64,000 nucleotides of DNA, taken from Pseudomonas sp. (GTDB taxonomy: Bacteria; Pseudomonadota; Gammaproteobacteria; Pseudomonadales; Pseudomonadaceae). The translations under genes were made by a program, and so were the position numbers. The stretch spans positions 1-64,000 of the forward strand of contig NZ_PEKX01000009.1 in the NCBI RefSeq assembly GCF_002796985.1, in the 5' to 3' direction. The notes beneath the pieces were generated by a model that was given only the letters and a program-made list of their open reading frames with translations, had not been told where the DNA came from and made no database searches. Numbering within the stretch: the stretch's first letter is position 1; every line of letters begins with the position of its first letter. Of this stretch, positions 43,042-51,769 are shown piece by piece.

Positions 43042-43986
43042 CTACAGCTTGGCCTTCACGGCAGCCAGGGCGTCGCCGCCGTCGCGGGTCTTCACGCCTT
43101 GCAGCCAGGTGTCGAGGCTCTGCGGGTTGGCCTTGATCCAGGCTTTCACCGCGTCGGGGTTCTTCATGTTCTCGTCGGCCATGATGGCGTTCTCCATCTT
43201 CAGGTCGAAGGACAGGTTGGCCAGCAGCTTGCCGCTGTTCGGGCACTGCTCGGTGTAGCCGTTGCGGGTCACGGTGAACACGCTGCCGGTGCTGCCGAAG
43301 TATTTCTCGCCGCCGGTGAGGTACTTCATGTCGACCTTCACGTTCATCGGGTGCGGCGTCCAGCCGAGGAACACCACCCAGCGCTCGCGCTTCACCGCGC
43401 GGCCGACCTCGGCGAGCATCGCCTGCTCGCTGGATTCCACCAGCTTCCAGTCACCCAGGCCGAACTCGTCGCCGCTGATCATCTTCTGGATCGACTGGTT
43501 GGCCGGCGCGCCGGAGCCGATGCCGTAAACCTTCCTGTTGAATTGGTCCGCGTGCTGGTCGAGGTCCGCGAAGGTCTTCACCCCGGCGTTCCACACGTAG
43601 GTCGGCACCGCCAGGGTGAACTCGGTACCTTCCAGGTTCATCGCCAGCTGGGTGACCTGCTTGCTGGCGATGAACTGATCGAAGAAGCCCTGCTGCGCCG
43701 GCATCCAGTTGCCGAGGAAGGCGTCCACCTGGCCGTCGCGCAGGCCGCCGTAGGTAATGGGTACGGACAATGTGTCGATCTTCACGGTGTAGCCCAGGCC
43801 TTCGAGAAGGAAGGCAGCGATGCCGTTGGTGACGGCGATGTCGGTCCAGCCCGGATCGGCCAGCTTCACCGTACTGCAGGCTTCGTCTTCGGCCCAGGCC
43901 AGCGGGCCGCCCAGCGCGAGCGCGCCGGCCAGCAACAGCGTTGATGCGTCTTTTCTGGTGAATGGTCGTACGGTGAACTTGCTCAT
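43042..43986 (-). CDS. choline/betaine-type substrate-binding protein (orphan)
   Basis: A periplasmic binding protein of 314 aa with signal peptide (about 1-31, cut before EDEACS) and the OpuAC-type fold used by ChoX/CaiX/BetX (VKLADPGWTDIAVTN, GNWMPAQQGFF, VFLGWTPHPMNVK). The aromatic box residues of choline binders are plausible in these segments. No permease or ATPase gene lies near, so it would deliver its ligand to a transporter encoded elsewhere (CbcWV in other pseudomonads). It lies 30 bases after betC. Confidence 0.85.
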   Translation of the reverse strand: MSKFTVRPFTRKDASTLLLAGALALGGPLAWAEDEACSTVKLADPGWTDIAVTNGIAAFLLEGLGYTVKIDTLSVPITYGGLRDGQVDAFLGNWMPAQQGFFDQFIASKQVTQLAMNLEGTEFTLAVPTYVWNAGVKTFADLDQHADQFNRKVYGIGSGAPANQSIQKMISGDEFGLGDWKLVESSEQAMLAEVGRAVKRERWVVFLGWTPHPMNVKVDMKYLTGGEKYFGSTGSVFTVTRNGYTEQCPNSGKLLANLSFDLKMENAIMADENMKNPDAVKAWIKANPQSLDTWLQGVKTRDGGDALAAVKAKL

Positions 43987-44016
43987 GCTCCCTTCCCCTT
44001 CGGCTTGTTGTGGTTG

Positions 44017-45534
44017 TTATGTCGGTTGCGGATAGCGGGCGCGGCGCTCCAGATCGTCGAGGTCGATGTGGTTGCGCATGTACTGCTGGCTGGCGTCGAC
44101 CAAGGGTTGGTGATCCCAGCTTTTCAGCGTGCCGTGGCTCAGCGCGTCGGCCACCAGCCGGCGGCGGCGCTGGCTGGCCAGTACCTGCCGGGTGATGGCT
44201 GGCACATCCCAGCGCGCGCGGGCTTCACCCAGCAGGTCGCGTACCCGGTTGGCGTGGGCTGGAGAATCCATGAGGTTCTCCAGCTCGCGCGGGTCGCTGG
44301 CGACATTGAACAGCAGGCACGGGTCCTGCTCGGAGTAGATGAACTTGAAGTCACCGCGTCGGATCATCATCAGCGGGCTGACGGTGCCCTCGGCGGTGTA
44401 TTCGCCGATCACTTCGTCGTGGCCGCCAGTGCCTTGCAGGTGCGGCAGCAGTGAGCGGCCGTCGAGGTCGACGCCAGGTTCGACCTGCCCACCGGCCAGC
44501 TCGACGAGGGTCGGCAGCAGGTCGACGGTGGACACCGACTGGCTGACCCGATGTGCGGCGAAACGCTTGGGCGCGTGCACCAGCAGCGGCACGCGGGCGG
44601 CCATCTCGAACCAGTGCATCTTGTACCAGAGGCCGCGCTCGCCAAGCATGTCGCCGTGGTCGCCGGAGAACAGGATCAGGGTGTCCTCGGACAGGCCGCA
44701 ATCCTCCAGGGTGCGCAGCAGCGCGCCGATCTGCGCGTCGACATAGCTGCACGCGCCGAAGTAGGCGCGGCGGGCGGCGCGCACTTTCTCTTCGGGCATT
44801 TCCTGGCCCCACAGGTCAATCACCTTGAGCAGCCGCTGCGAGTGCGGGTCCTGCTCGCCCTGGGCGATCTTCACCGAGGGCAGCGGGATGTCCTCGTCAC
44901 GGTACAGGTCCCAGTACTCGCGCGGGATGGTGTAGGGGTCGTGCGGGTGGGTCATGGACACGGTGAGGCAGAACGGCTGCTCGGGGTGTTCGCGCACGTG
45001 GTCGTAGAGGTACTGGCGCGCCTTGAACACCACTTCCTCGTCGAAGTCGAGCTGGTTGGTGCGCACGCACGGGCCGGCCTGCAGCACCGAGGACATGTTG
45101 TGGTACCAGCTCGGGCGCACCTCCGGCTCGTCCCAGTTCACCGCCCAGCCGTAGTCGGCCGGGTAGATGTCGCTGGTCAGGCGCTCCTCGTAGCCGTGCA
45201 GCTGGTCCGGGCCGCAGAAGTGCATCTTGCCCGACAGCGCGGTGCGGTAGCCCAGGCGGCGCAGGTAGTGCGCGTAGGTGGGGATGTCGGCGGCAAAATC
45301 CGCGGCGTTGTCCCAGGCGCCGATCTTCGTCGGCAGTTGGCCGCTGACCAGGGTGAAGCGCGAGGGCGCACAGAGCGGGCTGTTGCAGTAGGCCGAGTCG
45401 AACACCACGCCTTCGCTGGCAAGGCGCGAGAGGTTGGGCAGCCGGATCGGCGACTGGGCGTCGTAGAAGGGCAGGAGCGGCGCGGCCATCTGGTCGGCCA
45501 TGATGAAGAGGATGTTCGGGCGCTGGCGCTTCAT
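44017..45534 (-). CDS. betC: choline-sulfatase
   Basis: Hydrolyses choline-O-sulfate to choline and sulfate. The 505-aa protein has the sulfatase signature C-A-P-S-R (about residues 56-60, cysteine to formylglycine), the metal-site start NILFIMADQM, SGDHGDMLGERG, and the C-terminal choline-sulfatase extension ending YMRNHIDLDDLERRARYP. It is the first gene of a three-gene operon with choX and sulP and is divergent from a LysR regulator. Confidence 0.94.
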   Translation of the reverse strand: MKRQRPNILFIMADQMAAPLLPFYDAQSPIRLPNLSRLASEGVVFDSAYCNSPLCAPSRFTLVSGQLPTKIGAWDNAADFAADIPTYAHYLRRLGYRTALSGKMHFCGPDQLHGYEERLTSDIYPADYGWAVNWDEPEVRPSWYHNMSSVLQAGPCVRTNQLDFDEEVVFKARQYLYDHVREHPEQPFCLTVSMTHPHDPYTIPREYWDLYRDEDIPLPSVKIAQGEQDPHSQRLLKVIDLWGQEMPEEKVRAARRAYFGACSYVDAQIGALLRTLEDCGLSEDTLILFSGDHGDMLGERGLWYKMHWFEMAARVPLLVHAPKRFAAHRVSQSVSTVDLLPTLVELAGGQVEPGVDLDGRSLLPHLQGTGGHDEVIGEYTAEGTVSPLMMIRRGDFKFIYSEQDPCLLFNVASDPRELENLMDSPAHANRVRDLLGEARARWDVPAITRQVLASQRRRRLVADALSHGTLKSWDHQPLVDASQQYMRNHIDLDDLERRARYPQPT

Positions 45535-45635
45535 GGCGTTGGGCTTATCCTGTTGGCGCTGTTATGGGATGCTGGGCAGTACGAGTCTGTTGGCTACTGG
45601 ATAGGGGGTAAAGCGCATGGCGCGGCATGCTTCGG

Positions 45636-45650
45636 ATAACACTGGCTTAT
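45636..45650. promoter_or_regulatory. LysR-type box ATAA-N7-TTAT
   Basis: ATAA-N7-TTAT contains the T-N11-A core of LysR-type sites. It lies 14 bases before the regulator's chosen start, a place suited to autorepression, within the 129-bp gap to betC. Confidence 0.4.
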
Positions 45651-45663
45651 GCGAGAGCGAGCC

Positions 45664-46560
45664 ATGAGCGTGCCGCTGGAACTGCTGCGCGTGTTCGAGT
45701 CCGCCGCCCGCCTGCTCAGCTTCACCGCCGCCGCCGGCGAGCTGGGCACCACCCAGCCGGCGGTCAGCCAGCAGATCAAGCGCCTGGAGAAACTCCTCGC
45801 CGTGCGCCTGTTCGACCGCATCCACCGGGGCATCGCCCTCACCGAAAGTGGACAGGTGCTGCAGCAGCACGTTCAGGCCGGGTTGGAGAGCATCGACGCC
45901 GGTATCGCCGCGGTCACCGCCAAACATCCCCACGAGGTGCTGCAGGTCGCCACCGACTTCGCCTTCGCCGCGTACTGGCTGATGCCGCGCCTGCCGCGAT
46001 TCCGCCAGGCGCATCCGGAGCTGGACGTCGGCCTGATCAGCAGCGACCGCAGCCCGATTGCCCTGCGCAGCGACATCGACGTGGCCATCGCCTTCGGCGA
46101 CGGGCGCTTCAAGCATGGCGAGGCACTTCGCCTGTTCAGCGAGGAAGTCTTCCCGGTGTGCAGCCCGCGCCTGCTCGAAGGTCGCGAGCGGCCGCTGTCG
46201 CCCCAGGCGCTCACCGAACTGCCCTTGCTGCACCTCAATCCCGAGGCCTCCAGCCGCTGGTTCGATTGGCCCGGCGTCTACCGCGCGCTGGGTATCGCAG
46301 GCGCGCCGGCGCCGGCCGGGCTGCGCTTTGACAACTACACCCTGCTGATCCAGGCGGCCATCGCCGGGCAGGGTGTGGCCATCGGCTGGCGGCATCTGGT
46401 CGACGAACTGCTGGAACAGGGGTTACTGTGCCGGCCCCTTGCCGGATCGCTGCAATCGCGCTTCGGCTATTACGCTGTGCTGCCCGAGCGCAAACGGCGC
46501 ATGCGCCTGGTGCAGCGTTTCGTCGACTGGCTGCAGGCGGAACTGGAGCAGGACCGATGA
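45664..46560 (+). CDS. LysR-family regulator, probable choline-sulfate regulator
   Basis: A 298-aa LysR protein: helix-turn-helix at residues 5-62 (FTAAAGELGTTQPAVSQQIKRLE) and an effector domain resembling the GcvA/TrpI group. I choose the ATG at 45664 (GAGAGCGAG upstream); an ATG at 45649 is five codons earlier. It is divergent from betC, which it probably regulates, and corresponds in position to PA0032. Its stop overlaps the next start (ATGA). Confidence 0.87.
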   Translation: MSVPLELLRVFESAARLLSFTAAAGELGTTQPAVSQQIKRLEKLLAVRLFDRIHRGIALTESGQVLQQHVQAGLESIDAGIAAVTAKHPHEVLQVATDFAFAAYWLMPRLPRFRQAHPELDVGLISSDRSPIALRSDIDVAIAFGDGRFKHGEALRLFSEEVFPVCSPRLLEGRERPLSPQALTELPLLHLNPEASSRWFDWPGVYRALGIAGAPAPAGLRFDNYTLLIQAAIAGQGVAIGWRHLVDELLEQGLLCRPLAGSLQSRFGYYAVLPERKRRMRLVQRFVDWLQAELEQDR

Positions 46561-46889
46561 GCGAGATTCAGGACTTCCACGCCCACGTCTATTTCGACGC
46601 CGGGAGCATCGAGCGCGCCCGCGCGCTGTGCGAGGAGGCGGCGCGCCGTTTCGGCGCGAAGATGGGCCGTGTGCACGAACGGCCGGTCGGCCCGCACCCG
46701 GACTGGAGCTGCCAGCTGGCCTTCGACAACGCCACCTTCGGCACCCTGGTGCCCTGGCTGGCGCTGAACCGCGACGGCCTGGTGGTCCTGGTCCACCCCA
46801 ACACCGGCAACGACTTGCGCGATCACCGCGACTACGCCATGTGGCTGGGCGAAGTGCGGCCGCTGGACCTCTCGCCGTTCACGAGCTGA
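46557..46889 (+). CDS. DOPA 4,5-dioxygenase-family protein
   Basis: A small 110-aa protein of the DOPA-dioxygenase family: FHAHVYFDAG with paired histidines at the start, then GPHPDWSCQLAF and VLVHPNTGND with further histidines that could bind iron. The start overlaps the LysR stop (ATGA), so translation is coupled, and the GGAGCAGGA sequence before it is a good ribosome site. Substrate and role in bacteria are unclear. Confidence 0.85.
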   Translation: MSEIQDFHAHVYFDAGSIERARALCEEAARRFGAKMGRVHERPVGPHPDWSCQLAFDNATFGTLVPWLALNRDGLVVLVHPNTGNDLRDHRDYAMWLGEVRPLDLSPFTS

Positions 46890-46950
46890 TGGCACCACCG
46901 TACCTTCACCCTGGGCTGGAGCCGGCTTGAAAGCCCCGTATCTGAAAAGC

Positions 46951-47268
46951 TCAGGCCACCTTTCCGGTGGCCTGATCGAGGGATTCCACTATGCCGCCGC
47001 TGAGGCTTCGGCAGTGGCATAAAAGCACTTCGCCGAGCAGCTGCAACGAGGGTGTGGCGAAGTAGTCGAGCAGCGCTTCCTCGTCCTTCCAGCTGCCCTG
47101 CAGCAGCCACGGCTGACCGTTCTCACGGGCCACCAGCTGGCAGCGCAGGCATCCCGGCGCGCGGCGCGCGCCGTCGACCAGGTTGTCGATCAACGCGCCC
47201 AGTTCCGCCTCGTGCCCCAGCCGGGGGTGGATCTGCAATTCGTGTTCGATGGGTGTTTGCCAGTGCAT
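46951..47268 (-). CDS. antibiotic biosynthesis monooxygenase (ABM)-like protein
   Basis: A 105-aa protein of the dimeric alpha-beta barrel type (LQIHPRLGHEAELGALIDNLV, then GCLRCQLVARENGQPWLLQGSWKDEEALLDYFAT). These proteins include small cofactor-free oxygenases and stress proteins. I choose the ATG at 47268 with GGAGGACAGG before it. Its last codons form one arm of a 9-bp inverted repeat (CAGGCCACC / GGTGGCCTG) followed by a short T-rich stretch, so the gene end doubles as a terminator. It is divergent from the AraC gene 322 bp away. Confidence 0.75.
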   Translation of the reverse strand: MHWQTPIEHELQIHPRLGHEAELGALIDNLVDGARRAPGCLRCQLVARENGQPWLLQGSWKDEEALLDYFATPSLQLLGEVLLCHCRSLSGGIVESLDQATGKVA

Positions 47269-47590
47269 GTCCTGTCCTCCGCGTTCCAGGAAGAAGCCCG
47301 AGGTGGCTCCTCGGACGACTGACAGGAAGGTTACGGCGCGGCCGGGGCCGGGCGTTATCCGGATGCTGCTGTCTTCTTGCCTGATCCTGCGTGACCTTCG
47401 CCGCGCTCTGAAACCGGGTGTTTCCGCGCCGTTTCCAGCCCTTGCACCGCTACGGTGCGCGACCCGATGCCGGAATGGCTTGTCCATTCCTGCCGATTGC
47501 TTGCCTGATCCTCCAGCGGCTGCCTTACTGTCACACGCGTGCATGCGCCGTGGGCGTAAGCTTCGTGCGCCGCCACTGGAGGTCCTGTGC
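47269..47590. other. divergent intergenic region of the ABM and AraC genes
   Basis: Holds the promoters of both genes; I find no strong consensus pair. A duplicated-looking GCTTGCCTGATCCT / TTGCCTGATCCTGC similarity (about 47375 and 47502) may be regulatory. Nothing else is clear. Confidence 0.4.
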
Positions 47591-48532
47591 ATGTCCCAGT
47601 CCGTTCCCGCCTTTGATCCGATTGCCGCCGGCCGCCAGGAGCTGGCCGACATCATCCAGCGCCACTGCCAGGGTGAAGGTCTCTTCGAAACCGCCATCGA
47701 TTCGCTGCTGGTCGCGCGCGGCGACTGCCCCAACGAAGGGCGCATGCCGACGCTCTACCGCCCGGCCCTGTGCGTGATCGCCCAGGGCTGCAAGGAAGTG
47801 CGCCTGGGTAGCGAGGTCTATCGCTACGACGAACTCAACCTGCTGGTGGTGTCGGTGACGCTGCCGGTCTCCGGCCAGGTGATCGAGGCCTCGCCGGACA
47901 GGCCCTACCTGTCCATCCGCCTGGACATCGACCCCGGCGAGCTGACCCGGCTGATTGCCGAGGCCGGCCTCGTCGGCAGCGCGCCGCGCCCGGCCAGCCG
48001 TGGCATCTACCTGCAGCGCGTGGACTGCACCGTGCTCGACGCCCTGCTGCGGCTGATGCGCCTGCTGGACACCCCGCGCGACATCGAGATGCTGGCGCCG
48101 CTGTTCGTCCGCGAAATCCTCTATCGCCTGCTGCGCGGCCCGCAGGGCCACCTGCTGCACGACCTGGCGATGACCGACAGCCAGACCCACCGCGTCACCC
48201 GCGCCATCGAGTGGCTCAACCGCAACTACGACAAGTCCCTGCGCATCGAGGACCTGGCCCGCGAGGTGAACCTCAGCGTGTCCACCCTGCACCACCGCTT
48301 CAAGGAAGTGACCGCGCTGAGCCCGCTGCAGTACCAGAAGCAGCTGCGCCTGCAGGAGGCGCGGCGGCTGATGCTGTCAGAGGGGCTGGAAGTGGCGGTG
48401 GCCGGGCATCGTGTCGGCTACGAGAGCCCGTCGCAGTTCAGCCGCGAATACAGCCGCCTGTTCGGCGCGCCGCCGCTGCGCGACCTGGCGAGCCTGCGCG
48501 GGGCTCTGGGCAGCGAGGCGGTGCCGGCCTGA
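47591..48532 (+). CDS. AraC-family transcriptional regulator
   Basis: A 313-aa protein with the AraC N-terminal domain of the PF06719 type (ALCVIAQGCKEVRLGSEVYRYDE near residues 53-75) and a C-terminal double helix-turn-helix (about 205-300: LRIEDLAREVNLSVSTLHHRFKEVT and VGYESPSQFSREYSRLFG). I choose the ATG at 47591 with GGAGG ten bases upstream. It probably controls the divergent ABM gene. Confidence 0.88.
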   Translation: MSQSVPAFDPIAAGRQELADIIQRHCQGEGLFETAIDSLLVARGDCPNEGRMPTLYRPALCVIAQGCKEVRLGSEVYRYDELNLLVVSVTLPVSGQVIEASPDRPYLSIRLDIDPGELTRLIAEAGLVGSAPRPASRGIYLQRVDCTVLDALLRLMRLLDTPRDIEMLAPLFVREILYRLLRGPQGHLLHDLAMTDSQTHRVTRAIEWLNRNYDKSLRIEDLAREVNLSVSTLHHRFKEVTALSPLQYQKQLRLQEARRLMLSEGLEVAVAGHRVGYESPSQFSREYSRLFGAPPLRDLASLRGALGSEAVPA

Positions 48533-48566
48533 CGCCTGCGCCAGTTGTCCGGTTCCTTTGCCGTAC

Positions 48567-48591
48567 GGTTCGCGAGCAAGCTCGCTCCTAC
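48567..48591. repeat. REP single (family A)
   Basis: One family-A arm (GTTCGCGAGCAAGC..TCCTAC), followed 16 bases later by a family-B element. Confidence 0.8.
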
Positions 48592-48607
48592 AGGCAGGGC
48601 ACAGACC

Positions 48608-48644
48608 GTAGGATGGGTATCGCTTCGCTCCACGCCATCCTACG
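48608..48644. repeat. repeat family B (GTAGGATGGGTATCGC...CATCCTACG)
   Basis: A short palindrome with ends GTAGGATGG and CCATCCTACG. Relatives lie at 50908-50944 and 55037-55118. Confidence 0.8.
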
Positions 48645-48650
48645 AAAGCA

Positions 48651-49037
48651 TCAGCGCTCGTAAAGCTCCAGCGGCAGGTCGTCCGGGTCGGCGAAGAAGG
48701 TGAAGCGCTTGCCGGTCAGCTCGTCGTCGCGGATCGGCTCGCAGGTCACGCCGTGGCTCTGCAGGTGCGCCACGGCGCTTTCCAGGTCGTCCACGGCGAA
48801 CGCCAGGTGGCGCAGCCCCTGCGCCTCGGGATAGGACGGCCGCGCAGGCGCACCGGGGAAGGAGAACAGCTCCAGCTGCGCATCCCCCAGCGCCAGGTCG
48901 AGCTTCCAGGAGTCGCGCGCGGCGCGGTAGGTCTCGGCGAGCACCTTCAGGCCCAACACCTGGGTGTAGAAGTGCTTCGAACGCGGGTAGTCCGAGCAGA
49001 TCAGGGCGACGTGGTGGAGGCTGTGCAGCAGGGCCAT
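48651..49037 (-). CDS. VOC-family protein (YaeR-like)
   Basis: A 128-aa single glyoxalase/bleomycin-resistance fold protein resembling E. coli YaeR: LHHVALICSDYPRSKHFYTQVLGLKV at the start, then GLRHLAFAVDDLESAV and FFADPDDLPLELYE at the end. Metal ligands H8, E (ELFSF), H and E are in the expected places. Its substrate is not known. It is convergent with the AraC gene across repeats. Confidence 0.87.
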   Translation of the reverse strand: MALLHSLHHVALICSDYPRSKHFYTQVLGLKVLAETYRAARDSWKLDLALGDAQLELFSFPGAPARPSYPEAQGLRHLAFAVDDLESAVAHLQSHGVTCEPIRDDELTGKRFTFFADPDDLPLELYER

Positions 49038-49227
49038 GGCGTAGGCATCGTTTGCAGAATGGGTGCTCTATCCTGCCAGCGACGCCCGGCAGGTCAATGC
49101 TGGCGCTGTGAAGCCGGTCGCGGACGGTGCTGGAGTGATGGCAGTGCGCCTGCTAGCATCCCGCCGCCCACTCCCATAAACGGTCGACAGGACGTCTCCC
49201 GTACGGCCGCACCTGAAAGGACTCAGC

Positions 49228-50736
49228 ATGAAGAAGACCGCCCTGGCCATCGCCATTCCCGTTGTCATCGTCGGCGCCGCCGCTGCCGGCGCCTGGTACA
49301 CCGGCAGCCGCGTCGAGCAGGAAGTGAACCGCGGCATCACCGAAGCCAACGAACTGTTCAAGCAGGAAGCCCCCGGCCTGGGCGCCTACCTGACCCTGGT
49401 GGACATCCAGCGCGGCCTGTTCTCCAGCTCCGCGCGCTACAACCTGACCTTCACCGGCAAGGAAGGCGAGGAGCCGCAGACCCTGGTCTTCACCGATCGT
49501 CTGGAGCACGGCCCCTTCCCGGCCTCGCGCCTGGCTTCCGGCAAGCTGGCGCCGGTCATGGCGCAGAGCCATTTCGCCCTGGAGCAGAACGAGCTCACCG
49601 CTCCGCTGTTCACCGCCGCCGGCGGCAAGGCCCCGCTCTCGGGCGAGCTGACTATCCACTACGACCAGAAGCAGGAAGGCAGCGTCGAAACTGCCGCCCT
49701 GGAGTTTGCCAAGGACAGCGACAAGCTGCGCCTGTCCCCGGCCAAGGTGACCTTCAGCGTTTCCAGTGACAGGAAGAACGTGACCGCCGCGGGCAACCTC
49801 GCCGAGATCGACCTCGACTTCACCGACGAGAACAGCGGCCAGCCGGCGCGCGTGCAACTGCGCGACCTGGGCATGCAGGGCGACAAGAAGGAAAACGCCA
49901 ACGGCTTCGCCCTGGGCCCCAGCTCCGCCACCATCAAGAGCCTGCACATCCAGTCCTCGGGCGCGCCGGAAGTCGAGCTGCGTGACGCCGTGGTCGAGGA
50001 AGTGCTCAAGCAGGGCGGCAAGGGCCTGGACCAGAGCATCTCCTACCGCATCGGCAAGGTCGTGGTGCAGGGCCGGGAAATCGGCGGCGTGAAGCTCGAC
50101 CTGAGCCTGCGCAATCTCGATGAAGGCGTGCTCAAGACCTTCAAGGAGTCCTACAACAAGATGGCCCTGGACAGCCTGGAAAGCACCGAGCTGACCCCGG
50201 CGCAGGAGGAGGAGCTCAAGCGCCTCGGCCTGGCCCTGCTGGAAGGCTCGCCGGTGCTGTCGCTGGACGAGCTGTCGCTGCAGACCCCCCATGGTGTGGC
50301 CAAGGCCTCCCTGTCGGTCGACCTGCGCAAGCCCAACGCCGCAGCGGCGACTCCCGATGAAATGGCCCGCAGCATCCTGGCCGCGCTCAAGGCCGACCTG
50401 AAGGTGGACAAGGCGGTGATCGGCGACATCGTCGCCCTGCAGGGTTCGCTGGGGGGCGAAGCCGCTGGCAGCGTCGACCCGGTGGCGCTCAAGCAGCAGT
50501 CCGATGCGATGACCGACCTGTTCAGCGGCATGGCCCTGAACTCGCAGTGGGCGGTGCTCGACGGCAACGCGCTGTCCAGTTCGCTGGCCTACGCCAACGA
50601 CCAGGTGAAGTTCAACGGCAAGGACATGAGCGTGCCGGAATTCATGGCCTTCGCCATGGGCTCGGCACAAGGCCTGGGCCTGGGTGGCGGCGCCGCTGGC
50701 GTGGCAGAAGAGCCGCAGGAAGAAAGCGTGGAATAA
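49228..50736 (+). CDS. YdgA-family protein (DUF945)
   Basis: A 502-aa periplasmic protein with an N-terminal signal anchor (residues 4-24) and the long beta-rich repeat-like body of the DUF945/YdgA family (RYNLTFTG, LTIHYDQK, GQ-type strands, late LNSQWAVLDGNALSSSLAYANDQVKFNG). YdgA-type proteins are thought to act at the envelope; their role is unsettled. AAAGGA precedes the start, and a strong terminator follows. Confidence 0.87.
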   Translation: MKKTALAIAIPVVIVGAAAAGAWYTGSRVEQEVNRGITEANELFKQEAPGLGAYLTLVDIQRGLFSSSARYNLTFTGKEGEEPQTLVFTDRLEHGPFPASRLASGKLAPVMAQSHFALEQNELTAPLFTAAGGKAPLSGELTIHYDQKQEGSVETAALEFAKDSDKLRLSPAKVTFSVSSDRKNVTAAGNLAEIDLDFTDENSGQPARVQLRDLGMQGDKKENANGFALGPSSATIKSLHIQSSGAPEVELRDAVVEEVLKQGGKGLDQSISYRIGKVVVQGREIGGVKLDLSLRNLDEGVLKTFKESYNKMALDSLESTELTPAQEEELKRLGLALLEGSPVLSLDELSLQTPHGVAKASLSVDLRKPNAAAATPDEMARSILAALKADLKVDKAVIGDIVALQGSLGGEAAGSVDPVALKQQSDAMTDLFSGMALNSQWAVLDGNALSSSLAYANDQVKFNGKDMSVPEFMAFAMGSAQGLGLGGGAAGVAEEPQEESVE

Positions 50737-50751
50737 GCCGCGCCTGCAACG

Positions 50752-50780
50752 AAAAAGCCCGGCATTCGCCGGGCTTTTTT
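50752..50780 (+). terminator. intrinsic terminator of the DUF945 gene
   Basis: AAAAAGCCCGGC, loop ATTC, GCCGGGC and six T's, 15 bases after the stop. Confidence 0.9.
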
Positions 50781-50795
50781 CTGGGTGCTGACCTT

Positions 50796-50874
50796 GTAGG
50801 AGCGAGCTTGCTCGCGAACCCGCCCAACATCGAAGCTGCCGGCGAGATCTGTTCGCGAGCAAGCTCGCTCCTAC
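50796..50874. repeat. REP pair (family A)
   Basis: Facing copies between the DUF945 gene and trpA, 30 bases apart, next to a family-B element. Confidence 0.85.
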
Positions 50875-50907
50875 AGAAAGATGATCGAGCGTCGCCGCTA
50901 TCAGTAC

Positions 50908-50944
50908 GTAGGATGGATATCGCTTCGCTTCACGCCATCCTGCG
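50908..50944. repeat. repeat family B
   Basis: GTAGGATGGATATCGC...CGCCATCCTGCG, one or two bases different from the copy at 48608. It lies just after the trpA stop on the minus strand. Confidence 0.75.
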
Positions 50945-50962
50945 CGGAGCGGATCGAGGCTA

Positions 50963-51769
50963 TCATCGAGCGTTGCGCACGCCCTCGGCTAGCTGGCGGC
51001 ACAGGCCGAGCACGCTCTGCACCGCGTCGGCGGAGCTGGTGGCTTCGGCGATCTTGTCGATCAGCGCCGAGCCCACCACCACGCCATCGGCCAGGCGGGC
51101 GATGCTCGCCGCGTGTTCCGGGGTGCGGATGCCGAAGCCGATGGACACTGGCAGGTCGGTGTGGCGACGCAGGCGTGCCACGGCTTCCTCGACGTGGTCC
51201 AGGGTCGCCGCGCCGGCGCCGGTCACACCGGCCACCGAGACGTAGTAGACGAAGCCCGAGCTGCCGTTGAGGACGGTCGGCAGGCGCTGGTCGTCGGTGG
51301 TCGGGGTGGTCAGGCGGATGAAGTCGATGCCCGCGGCCTGGGCCGGGTGGCAGAGGTCTTCGTTGTGCTCGGGCGGCAGGTCCACCACGATCAGGCCGTC
51401 GACGCCGGCCTCTTTCGCGTCGGCGATGAACTTGTCCACGCCGTAGTAGTGGATCGGGTTGAAATAGCCCATCAACACCAGCGGCGTGGTGGTGTTGTCC
51501 TGGCGGAATTCGCGAACCATCTTCAGCGTCTTGACCAGGTTCTGGCCGTTGCCCAGGGCGCGGATGTTGGCCAGCTGGATCGCCGGGCCGTCGGCCATCG
51601 GGTCGGTGAACGGCATGCCCAGTTCGATCACGTCGGCGCCGGCTTCGGGCAGGCCCTTGAGGATGTCCAGCGAGGTCGAGTAGCCCGGATCGCCAGCGGT
51701 GATGAAGGTCACCAGGGCGGCGCGGTTCTGCTCTTTGAGTTCGGCGAAGCGGGTCTGCAGGCGGCTCAT
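50963..51769 (-). CDS. trpA: tryptophan synthase alpha chain
   Basis: Cleaves indole-3-glycerol phosphate and passes indole to TrpB. The 268-aa protein has the catalytic Glu in VIELGMPF and Asp in TDPMADGP, and phosphate-binding GFGIRTPEHA near residues 212-222. I choose the ATG at 51769, which overlaps the trpB stop by four bases (ATGA); the frame continues upstream without meaning. The trpBA pair is a separate unit from the other trp genes, as in P. aeruginosa. Confidence 0.96.
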   Translation of the reverse strand: MSRLQTRFAELKEQNRAALVTFITAGDPGYSTSLDILKGLPEAGADVIELGMPFTDPMADGPAIQLANIRALGNGQNLVKTLKMVREFRQDNTTTPLVLMGYFNPIHYYGVDKFIADAKEAGVDGLIVVDLPPEHNEDLCHPAQAAGIDFIRLTTPTTDDQRLPTVLNGSSGFVYYVSVAGVTGAGAATLDHVEEAVARLRRHTDLPVSIGFGIRTPEHAASIARLADGVVVGSALIDKIAEATSSADAVQSVLGLCRQLAEGVRNAR

